Source: Burkholderiales bacterium
GTDB lineage: Bacteria; Pseudomonadota; Gammaproteobacteria; Burkholderiales; Burkholderiaceae
Direction: 5' to 3'
NCBI GenBank assembly: GCA_947447845.1
Contig: CANFNO010000010.1
Coordinates: forward strand, 1-17,393
DNA: 17,393 nt
Position numbers and translations under genes: made by a program. Below are positions 8,287-14,191 of the stretch, piece by piece; position 1 is the stretch's first letter; every line of letters starts with the position of its first letter. Under the pieces are notes generated by a model. It had not been told where the DNA came from and did not search any database. It saw only the letters and a program-made list of their open reading frames with translations.

Positions 8287-8440
8287 CACCTGACGCATGC
8301 TTGCGGCCTGTTGCTGCGAGCCCGTACACGGTGACATCTACCTTTTCGGATGGGCATGCGCGTCTGTGCATGCACAACCCGCCTCACTTTGCGCCTGGTC
8401 TTTGTTATCAGGCACCGCCTTTGTTTTTAGCGAAATTACC

Positions 8441-8932
8441 ATGACCCACCTTTGTCTACACACGCGCCTTTTCCTACGCACCATCGTCACAGCGATGGCC
8501 TTCGTCGCCTTTGCGCACAGCGCAGCGGCCCAATCAGTGCAGGTCCAAAACCCCTGGGCCCGCGCCACAGTGCAAGCGCAAAAGAGTGCCGGTGTCTTTA
8601 TGAACCTCACCTCGCCCACGGATGCACGGCTGGTGGGAGCTTCATCGCCTGTGGCCGCTATCGGCGAGGTGCATGAAATGCGGCTTGAGGGTGACGTGAT
8701 GAAGATGCACCCACTCAAAGGTGGCCTTGAGCTTCCCGCTGGAAAAACTGTGGAGCTCAAACCGGGCAGCTATCACATCATGCTGATGGACTTGAAGACT
8801 TCGCTTGCCAAGGACACCACCATCCCGCTGACCTTGGTCTTCGCCGATGCCAAGGGCCTGGAAAGCAAAACCGAACTGACTGTGCCGGTAAAAGCGATGG
8901 CTCACATGGGTGCCATGGCACATACGAACTAA
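8441..8932 (+). CDS. Periplasmic copper chaperone PCu(A)C
   Basis: A 163-aa secreted copper(I) chaperone, which in other bacteria passes copper to cytochrome oxidase assembly or carries it in the periplasm. A signal peptide covers about 1-30 (cleavage near AAAQ). The mature part starts with VQNPWARATV and FMNLTSPTDARLVGASSP, typical of the family. The copper site is visible: H78 and M80 (HEM), M89, and H112/M114 (HIM) in GSYHIMLMDLK, essentially the HxM...M...HxM pattern. The C-terminus (MAHMGAMAHTN) adds Met and His that could bind extra metal. I chose the ATG at 8441 because it begins a good signal peptide; the frame stays open to an ATG at 8297, but that would add 48 residues before the signal peptide. 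The gene follows cruR-like 1 after a 154-bp spacer, and the next start lies 21 bp behind it. Confidence 0.92.
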   Translation: MTHLCLHTRLFLRTIVTAMAFVAFAHSAAAQSVQVQNPWARATVQAQKSAGVFMNLTSPTDARLVGASSPVAAIGEVHEMRLEGDVMKMHPLKGGLELPAGKTVELKPGSYHIMLMDLKTSLAKDTTIPLTLVFADAKGLESKTELTVPVKAMAHMGAMAHTN

Positions 8933-8953
8933 AACTACCCAAGGAGAATGCAC

Positions 8954-9430
8954 GTGAACAAATGGATCATTGCATGCGCGCTGGGCTTAGCCCAACTTGT
9001 GGGCGCAACACCGGCTTTGGCGCATGGCGACAACGAGCACCAGATCACCATGGTGCTCAAGACCCAATTTGAAAAACCCGAAGCCCCGCTGCGGGTAGAA
9101 CCCATCAACATCGAAGGCGACTACGCGGTGGCGGGCTGGAGCCAGGGCGGGCGCGGCGGGCGCGCCTTCTTGCAAAAAGACAAAAACCAATGGTTCATCT
9201 CCATTTGCGGTGGCTCCGGACTCACCCAGGCAGATGTCTTACAAGGCATTGGCATGAGCAGCGCCGCAGCGGCAAGGCTGTCCCGCGCCGTGGTGGCTTC
9301 CGAAGGCCGGTTGGGTGCAGACAAGCGCAAGTTATTTGATGGCTTTGAGGGCATGATGAAAATTGACCCAGCCGAAGGGCATGGCAGCCATGCGCAGCAC
9401 GGTCAGCATGCCGAGCCAGCGAAAAAATAA
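8954..9430 (+). CDS. Copper uptake system-associated protein
   Basis: A 158-aa secreted protein with a signal peptide (about 1-23, ending PALA). The pattern LRVEPINIEGDYAVAGWSQG, then GGRAFLQKD, WFISICGGSGL and KLFDGFEGM fits the small betaproteobacterial family usually annotated as copper uptake system-associated protein, commonly found beside PCu(A)C and DUF2946 genes. The tail (HGSHAQHGQHAEPAKK) carries four His at spacings that could bind copper, and the mature start has HGDNEH. I prefer the GTG at 8954: AAGGAG (8941-8946) is 7 nt from it but only 1 nt from the ATG at 8948. It sits 21 bp after the chaperone gene and 22 bp before cruR-like 2. The biochemical role is unknown. Periplasmic copper binding is inferred from the His-rich ends and the neighbours. 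Confidence 0.78.
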   Translation: MNKWIIACALGLAQLVGATPALAHGDNEHQITMVLKTQFEKPEAPLRVEPINIEGDYAVAGWSQGGRGGRAFLQKDKNQWFISICGGSGLTQADVLQGIGMSSAAAARLSRAVVASEGRLGADKRKLFDGFEGMMKIDPAEGHGSHAQHGQHAEPAKK

Positions 9431-9452
9431 GCACTACCAGGTCTGAACAGAA

Positions 9453-9866
9453 ATGACACGCGCACTCGCCACAGAAAAACTACGCCGCCCTCTGGCGGTG
9501 TGGTGGACTGTGCTGGTGGCCGTGTTGTTTGCGATTGCACCGACGCTAACCCATGCAATTTCGTTTGTGCATGGCGACAATGTCCCCATTGAAATTTGTA
9601 CCGCGCAGGGCTCCAAGACGGTAGAACCGGATGCCGTGCATTCAGTGAACTCCTCGACCGGGCAGGAGTCCGCAGCTTCCATCCAGCATTGCCCGTTTTG
9701 CCTGCACCAAGCAGACCGCATTGCTCCTCCTCCCAATACCCAACCTTACCTCTTGGGGACTCAAGGCGGACAGCAGGAGATTGCGACCTGGCAGGTTTTT
9801 TTATACGCTGACAACACCCCACTTTGGTCGCCGCCGCGTGGCCCTCCATCTGAAATATTGCGTTGA
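9453..9866 (+). CDS. cruR: DUF2946-type copper-responsive upstream regulator 2 (CruR-like)
   Basis: A 137-aa protein: basic N-terminus, hydrophobic segment about 15-36, EICTAQG (C49), HCPFCLH (C80, C83), and RGPP at 129-132 with five further residues. These are the hallmarks of DUF2946/CruR copper-sensing upstream ORFs. Forty-five residues separate CPFC from RGPP, suiting a sensor just outside the ribosome tunnel at the moment of stalling. Two Pro precede Arg (PPRGPP), giving a denser stalling context than in copy 1. The start follows the copper uptake-associated gene by 22 bp with no strong Shine-Dalgarno, so it lies inside the operon. The coding stretch 9721-9753 is C-rich and G-poor, as expected for Rho loading. 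Its N-terminal half is clearly related to copy 3, also at DNA level. It probably gates the small ORF and receptor 1. Confidence 0.85.
   Translation: MTRALATEKLRRPLAVWWTVLVAVLFAIAPTLTHAISFVHGDNVPIEICTAQGSKTVEPDAVHSVNSSTGQESAASIQHCPFCLHQADRIAPPPNTQPYLLGTQGGQQEIATWQVFLYADNTPLWSPPRGPPSEILR
9721..9753 (+). promoter_or_regulatory. C-rich, G-poor stretch resembling a Rho loading (rut) site
   Basis: This 33-base stretch inside cruR-like 2 is dominated by C and pyrimidine-C steps and has a single G. Rho binds such RNA when ribosomes do not cover it. It lies between the CPFC codons and the RGPP codons, so a ribosome held at RGPP keeps the downstream part covered. Composition is the only evidence. Confidence 0.3.
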
Positions 9867-9874
9867 CTACGTCG

Positions 9875-9916
9875 AAGTCACAGCGTGACTTTTCGCTCTC
9901 TGCACGGTCTGTGCAG
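9875..9916 (+). promoter_or_regulatory. Two tandem hairpins behind the cruR-like 2 stop
   Basis: Hairpin one is AAGTCAC-AGC-GTGACTT (9875-9891), a perfect 7-bp stem with a 3-nt loop followed by TTC. Hairpin two is CTGCAC-GGTCT-GTGCAG (9900-9916), a perfect 6-bp stem. Both begin within 35 nt of the cruR-like 2 stop codon and precede the Shine-Dalgarno of the 65-aa ORF. They could act as an RNA polymerase pause, a weak terminator, or protection of the mRNA end after Rho termination. Confidence 0.5.
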
Positions 9917-9950
9917 CGTCAATTATTTATTTCAATTGGAGAATATTTTC

Positions 9951-10148
9951 ATGCAACCAATGCCTTCTTCCGGGTCTTGCAACCCGGCTCGCTACCCCTT
10001 TCGCAGCAACCACGTGGCCAGCGTCCGCGCCAACACTTCCGGCAATGCCGAAGAAGTTGTGCGCCTCAAAAACGAACTGGCTCGGGTCAAGCGCGAATTG
10101 AAAGAGTTGAAGTATGCGACCCAGCAATTTGTCCGGTCTTGCATCTAG
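9951..10148 (+). CDS. 65-aa coiled-coil protein or leader ORF, function unknown
   Basis: I do not recognise this gene. The ATG at 9951 has a good Shine-Dalgarno (GGAGA, 9 nt upstream), better than those of the three cruR-like genes, which argues that it is translated. The product has no signal peptide. Its first half is polar with one Cys (SGSCNPARYPF), and its second half (about 34-60) is a charged amphipathic helix with heptad-like hydrophobics (VVRLKNELARVKRELKELK), likely a coiled coil, ending RSCI with a second Cys. It lies between cruR-like 2 and receptor 1. Its stop is only 11 nt before the four-segment RNA structure, so it may serve as a leader whose translation controls that structure. 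An alternative is a remnant of an IS3-type OrfA, whose C-terminus is similar in flavour; no other IS traces are present. Confidence 0.5.
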   Translation: MQPMPSSGSCNPARYPFRSNHVASVRANTSGNAEEVVRLKNELARVKRELKELKYATQQFVRSCI

Positions 10149-10159
10149 TTTTTGAAACC

Positions 10160-10218
10160 TGATTGCCCGAAGAGACACGACGTCCCTTCGGGCACACAGC
10201 CCGCACGACGGGCAATCA
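10160..10218 (+). promoter_or_regulatory. Four-segment attenuator-like RNA leader before receptor 1
   Basis: Four alternating segments lie here: GCCCG (10165-10169), CGGGC (10189-10193), GCCCG (10199-10203) and CGGGC (10209-10213). Segments 1:2 pair as TGCCCGAAG with CTTCGGGCA (9 bp, 10164-10172 with 10186-10194), and 3:4 pair as a 5-bp hairpin. Alternatively 2:3 pair as a 5-bp hairpin, and 1:4 as TGATTGCCCG with CGGGCAATCA (10 bp, 10160-10169 with 10209-10218). A T-run (10226-10231) follows about 8 nt after the outer stem, just before the receptor start at 10239. The choice could set transcription read-through or translation of the receptor. Confidence 0.6.
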
Positions 10219-10238
10219 ATATAAATTTTTTAAGCACC

Positions 10239-12467
10239 ATGAAATTCATCAAGCCTTATCCCACGCTGGTCTATATGGCCGCAACGTCGCTGTTTGCAGC
10301 CACCGCTGTACAAGCCCAACAAATCGCTGATGAAGCAAAGCCTGCCGAGCTCAAAAGCGTCGTGGTCTCTGCCAGCCGCGGGCAAGCCCAAGTGGAGGCC
10401 ATGCCGCTAAACACCACGATTGTTTCGCAAGAAGACATTCAAAAGTCGTCCGCACAAACCCTGGACCAGTTGCTGCGCGATGTGCCGGGTCTGAACTTCA
10501 CCGGCGTGCCCGCGGCGCAGTCTGACCCCACCGGCCATCAAACCAAAATGCGCGGCATGGGCAATGCCAAGGTGCTGGTGCTGCTGGATGGCGTGCCGAT
10601 TCACGACCCCTTCTACCTCACCACGCAATGGTTCAAAGTTCCGCTGTCCACCATCGAACGTGTGGAAGTGGTGCGGGGTGGCAACTCCAGCCTGTGGGGA
10701 AATATGGCGGTGGCGGGTGTCATCAACATCGTGTCCAAGCGCCCTGTCGACAATTCCGGCGAAGCCTCTCTGAGCCTTGGCTCGAACGGCACTGTGTCAG
10801 CAGCCCTCAGCAAGAACTTCGTGCTGTCTGACACGTTGAGCGTGAACCTGTCCGTCGACAAGCTCAACTCGCGCGGCTACGACGTCGTGTTGCCCGAGCA
10901 AATGTGGCGCTACCCTGCGCGCCAACCGGTGAACACGCAGGACACCAACCTGCAAATCACTACCTACTTCAAACCCTCAGCCGACCTGAATGGCTATGTG
11001 CGCATCGGCCAGCATATCCAGGACCAGGACATCAGCTACGTCAACGGAAAGAACCTGCAAACCGACCCGGACATTTCCGCCAGTGTCACCAAGAAACTAA
11101 GCGACAAGTCTGCATTTACCGCCAGTGCCTGGGCTCAGTATCTGGAATTTGAGAAGTACAACGGTGCGACCTGCTACTGGCAATCCACGGGCACCAAGTG
11201 CCCCGCTATCAACAGCGTCACACCGGCACAGGTGAACAACAACATCTTGCAGTACTACACCCAATATGGCTCGCAGCGCTACCGTGAACAGGGTGCCTCT
11301 GCCATTTATTCCACGCAAAAAGACGGGCTGCTCAACAGCTTGCAACTAGGTGTGGATTACCGCCATCTGTCGGCCTCCGATCTGGAATTCTTCTACTCAA
11401 CACCGACGGTACAAACCAACCCTCAGGTTCTGGGCAGTAGTACTTTTGGCAAGGCTGAGCAAACCTTTAACGGCGTGTTCGCCCAGTTCAAGCTGGTACC
11501 TACCGACGCGCTGGACATTACGCTGAGTGGGCGCTTTGACAGTTGGGACAACACAGACCGGCTCAACACGCGCACCACTGCCGCAGGTGTCCTAAGTGGT
11601 GGCGTTCAGCCCTCGACCAACACGACTGCATTTGATCCCAGCATTGCGGCACGGTACACATTCAGCGACTCGCTGGCAGTGCGTGGCGCAACGTACAAAT
11701 CGTTCCGGGCACCGGGCTTTAACAACACAACGCGCACGTTTGGAGCCAGCACGCCCACCATCGCCAATCCCGACCTGACACCGGAGAACCTGATCGGAAG
11801 TGAACTGGGTGTCGACTACAACCAGGGGCCGCTGTCAGTGAGTGCCACGTATTTTCAATACGACATCAAAGACATGATTGCCACCTTCCGGGTCAACAAC
11901 TATGCCAGCGCGCCGGCTCTGGTGCGCACCATCTGCTCTGCGGGCGGCGGCGCCAATCTGACGAATTGCGGAGGCTCGGCCAACTTCTACACCAACGACC
12001 AGGATGGCCAGTCCTATGGTCTGGAACTAGTCGCCAACTGGAAGGCCAGCAAGCAGTGGACTTTTGATGGTGCCTACACCCGCACCACCAGCATGCTCAC
12101 GCGCAAAGGCAGCATCGTGACTGACCCCATCGGCGTGCAACTTGCCGGCATTCCCCAGGAAGTAGCCAGTCTGGGCGCCACTTGGAAGCCCAACGCAGCA
12201 TGGCAATCTCATTTGCAGGCACGCTATATCGGCAGCATGAACATCGATACCACCAGCACCGCGGGCGTCGAATACAAGCAAGGCGATATCACCGTCTGGG
12301 ATGCCAGCGTGCTCTACAAATTCAGCAAAGACGTTGACCTGAATGCGAGCGTGGTCAATCTGCTGGATACGCAATACTCCGAGAACGCCTACACCTACAA
12401 CCAACCCTGGAGCAGAACCCTCTCCATGCCACGCACCGTGACGCTTGGCCTGAAGATGCGTTTCTAA
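10239..12467 (+). CDS. TonB-dependent outer membrane receptor 1 (putative copper or copper-complex uptake)
   Basis: A 742-aa outer membrane receptor. The signal peptide is about 1-27 (VQA cleavage). A TonB box-like ELKSVVVSAS follows at 37-46. The plug domain (about 50-170) shows TLDQLLRDVPGLNF, KVLVLLDGVPIHDP, IERVEVVRGGNSSLWG and AGVINIVSKRP. The rest is a beta-barrel, ending with aromatic Phe (LGLKMRF), the usual BAM signal. Two cysteine pairs lie in predicted outer loops (CYWQSTGTKC and the CSAGG...NC stretch). I chose the ATG at 10239 for its signal peptide; the frame is open to 10152, but that extension runs through the RNA structure. The Shine-Dalgarno is weak, which fits a controlled start. 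In Bordetella the CruR-controlled gene bfrG encodes such a receptor. The substrate is inferred from the neighbours, not from the protein itself. Confidence 0.93.
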   Translation: MKFIKPYPTLVYMAATSLFAATAVQAQQIADEAKPAELKSVVVSASRGQAQVEAMPLNTTIVSQEDIQKSSAQTLDQLLRDVPGLNFTGVPAAQSDPTGHQTKMRGMGNAKVLVLLDGVPIHDPFYLTTQWFKVPLSTIERVEVVRGGNSSLWGNMAVAGVINIVSKRPVDNSGEASLSLGSNGTVSAALSKNFVLSDTLSVNLSVDKLNSRGYDVVLPEQMWRYPARQPVNTQDTNLQITTYFKPSADLNGYVRIGQHIQDQDISYVNGKNLQTDPDISASVTKKLSDKSAFTASAWAQYLEFEKYNGATCYWQSTGTKCPAINSVTPAQVNNNILQYYTQYGSQRYREQGASAIYSTQKDGLLNSLQLGVDYRHLSASDLEFFYSTPTVQTNPQVLGSSTFGKAEQTFNGVFAQFKLVPTDALDITLSGRFDSWDNTDRLNTRTTAAGVLSGGVQPSTNTTAFDPSIAARYTFSDSLAVRGATYKSFRAPGFNNTTRTFGASTPTIANPDLTPENLIGSELGVDYNQGPLSVSATYFQYDIKDMIATFRVNNYASAPALVRTICSAGGGANLTNCGGSANFYTNDQDGQSYGLELVANWKASKQWTFDGAYTRTTSMLTRKGSIVTDPIGVQLAGIPQEVASLGATWKPNAAWQSHLQARYIGSMNIDTTSTAGVEYKQGDITVWDASVLYKFSKDVDLNASVVNLLDTQYSENAYTYNQPWSRTLSMPRTVTLGLKMRF

Positions 12468-12474
12468 TCACACC

Positions 12475-13710
12475 ATGAACAAACTACCTTCCTCTTGGCG
12501 AAGCCTGCTGCTAGCGGGTGTACCTTTGCTCCTGTGCGTCAACGCTTGGTCACAAACAGCGACACCCGCAGCAAGCGCGACGGCAACACCGGCCCATGCG
12601 GCGCATGCACCACGCGCACAACTGGCAACTGGCGCGGCCTTTGCACCGGACGGTAGTTTGTGGATGGTGGGCCTGGACGCACAACAAAAGCTCAACACCT
12701 GGCGCAGCACCGACCTGGCAAACTGGACCGAACCGCAGGCGATTGACACCCACGGTGAACCCATCTCTGCCGATGGCGAAAACCGACCCAAAATTGCCTT
12801 CGGTCCGCAGGGTCAGGTCGTGATCAGTTACACGCGCCCGTTGGACAAGCCCTATACAGGCTGGATTCGCATGCTGCGCAGCAGCGACGGTGGCGCCAAC
12901 TTCTCGGCGCCGTTTACTGTGCACCACGACACACAGGAGATCACCCATCGCTTTGAGTCCATCGCCTTTGATGGCGCGGGCGCGCTGCATGCCGTCTGGA
13001 TCGACAAGCGCGATCTGCAAGCCAGCGGCAAGAGTTATGTTGGCGCCGCGATTTACCAGGCCGTCTCCACCGATGGCGGACAAACCTTCGGGCCGGACAC
13101 CAAGGTGGCCGACCATAGCTGCGAATGCTGCCGCATCGCGCTGACCCAGGGGCCGGACGGCAAATTGCGCGCCCTTTGGCGCCATGTGTTTGGCGCAAGT
13201 ACGCGCGACCACGCCTTTGCCAACTTGTCCGACAGCGCGCCCAACGCTTTCAAGCGTGCATCCTTCGACGAATGGAACATACAGGCCTGCCCGCACCATG
13301 GCCCGGGGCTGGCACGCGCTGACGCCACGCCCAACCCGGGCTACCACGCGGTCTGGTTTGGTATTCGCAGGGAGAAGGGGGCGGACGTGGCCGCCGTGCG
13401 CTACGCACGGTTGGCAGCCGACGGGCAGCCCATTGCCAGCACGGTGCGCGCCTTGCCTGATGCCCAAGCCGAGCATGCCGATGTAGCCGCCCTGGGCGAC
13501 AAGGTGGCCATTGTCTGGCGCAGTTTCCAGGGCAAGGAAACATCCCTAAAAGCCTGGGTCTCCAAAGACGGTGGGAAAACATTTGAGACCCGCGTACTGA
13601 CCACGACTCGCGGCAACAATGATCAGCCCCATTTGGTAGCGAACGATTCGCGCATGGTGGTGCTATGGCGCACCGAAGAAAAGGCACAAATCCATGAAAT
13701 CACTTTCTAA
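12475..13710 (+). CDS. Secreted sialidase-fold beta-propeller protein with CECC motif
   Basis: A 411-aa secreted protein with a signal peptide of about 1-26 and a short His/Ala/Pro linker (HAAHAPRAQ). Three Asp-box repeats, SSDGGANF (136-143), STDGGQTF (198-205) and SKDGGKTF (363-370), mark a BNR/sialidase-type propeller. Automatic annotation would call it exo-alpha-sialidase, but I see no FRIP-like arginine motif, so that activity is doubtful. Striking are HSCECCRIAL (CECC at 216-219) and ACPHHGPG (C272, H274, H275), a Cys/His set well suited to bind copper or form disulfides. It lies 7 bp after receptor 1 and overlaps the thioredoxin-like gene by 17 bp, so it is co-expressed with both. I infer a periplasmic or surface partner of the receptor that handles copper. 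The fold is well supported; the role is unproven. Confidence 0.8.
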   Translation: MNKLPSSWRSLLLAGVPLLLCVNAWSQTATPAASATATPAHAAHAPRAQLATGAAFAPDGSLWMVGLDAQQKLNTWRSTDLANWTEPQAIDTHGEPISADGENRPKIAFGPQGQVVISYTRPLDKPYTGWIRMLRSSDGGANFSAPFTVHHDTQEITHRFESIAFDGAGALHAVWIDKRDLQASGKSYVGAAIYQAVSTDGGQTFGPDTKVADHSCECCRIALTQGPDGKLRALWRHVFGASTRDHAFANLSDSAPNAFKRASFDEWNIQACPHHGPGLARADATPNPGYHAVWFGIRREKGADVAAVRYARLAADGQPIASTVRALPDAQAEHADVAALGDKVAIVWRSFQGKETSLKAWVSKDGGKTFETRVLTTTRGNNDQPHLVANDSRMVVLWRTEEKAQIHEITF

Positions 13711-14185
13711 AATTCTGCTGTCACTGGCGCTTCTACTGGCGAGCAGCACGCCATGGGCGCAAGCTACTTTGCAGAACGCTGCAGCACCCACGTCGGTGGC
13801 TGACTTTGACGAGAACACCTGGGCCAAACTTCTGGAATCCGGCCCGAGGCCTGCGGCGTATTTATTCACCACCTCGTATTGCAGCACCTGCCCGGATGCA
13901 TTTGCGAAGGTGAAGGCCGGAGCCACAGCACACAAAGGCCAGACCGTGCCGCTTGCCGTGGTGATGATGGATGTGGGCGGCAATCAGGCCTTGCGCCACG
14001 CAATGCACTTTCAGGGCGTGACGCAGATGTATTCCTTCGAAGGTTTTGAACCCGCCATAAGGCAAAGTGTGGATCCGCAGTGGCCCAACGTCACGCCTTA
14101 TGTGGTGCTGATCGACAAAAAGGGGCGACTACAAAAGTTCATCGGGCCACCCACGCCCAAAGCCTTGCGCGCCTGGTTGGGTTGA
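13694..14185 (+). CDS. Periplasmic thioredoxin-like protein with CSTC motif
   Basis: A 163-aa secreted protein with a signal peptide of about 1-23 (WAQA). It has a thioredoxin-like core: YLFTTSYCSTCPDAF carries the CxxC at 63-66, and VTPYVVLIDKKGRL supplies the cis-proline loop and the following strand. It is distant from standard TlpA and DsbE, and shorter. The start overlaps the propeller gene by 17 bp, so translation is coupled. A natural client is the CECC motif of that neighbour: the pair may keep copper-binding cysteines reduced, as TlpA does for Sco and CoxB. Six bases separate its stop from the start of cruR-like 3, so cruR-like 3 is probably read by ribosomes that finish here. It could alternatively bind copper itself, as Sco-like proteins do. 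Confidence 0.8.
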   Translation: MKSLSKILLSLALLLASSTPWAQATLQNAAAPTSVADFDENTWAKLLESGPRPAAYLFTTSYCSTCPDAFAKVKAGATAHKGQTVPLAVVMMDVGGNQALRHAMHFQGVTQMYSFEGFEPAIRQSVDPQWPNVTPYVVLIDKKGRLQKFIGPPTPKALRAWLG

Positions 14186-14191
14186 CGGCAT

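Noticed and set aside
8281..8294. Tandem repeat ACCTGAC x2 across the cruR-like 1 stop
   Set aside because: Two 7-bp units only; likely chance or slippage, with no wider repeat structure.
8354..8373. GCATGC...GCATGC hairpin between cruR-like 1 and the chaperone
   Set aside because: GCATGC is self-complementary and common; the stem does not extend and there is no T-run.
9403..9849. Minus-strand open frame opposite cruR-like 2
   Set aside because: The plus-strand product has the conserved CPFC and RGPP motifs; the antisense product has none.
9951..10148. IS3 OrfA remnant as an explanation of the small coiled-coil ORF
   Set aside because: Only the Leu/Arg/Glu-rich helix is reminiscent; no terminal inverted repeats, OrfB fragment or target duplication seen.
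12550..13476. 308-aa minus-strand open frame under the propeller gene
   Set aside because: It is a shadow of a GC-rich gene; no family motif or ribosome binding site, while the plus strand has signal peptide and Asp boxes.
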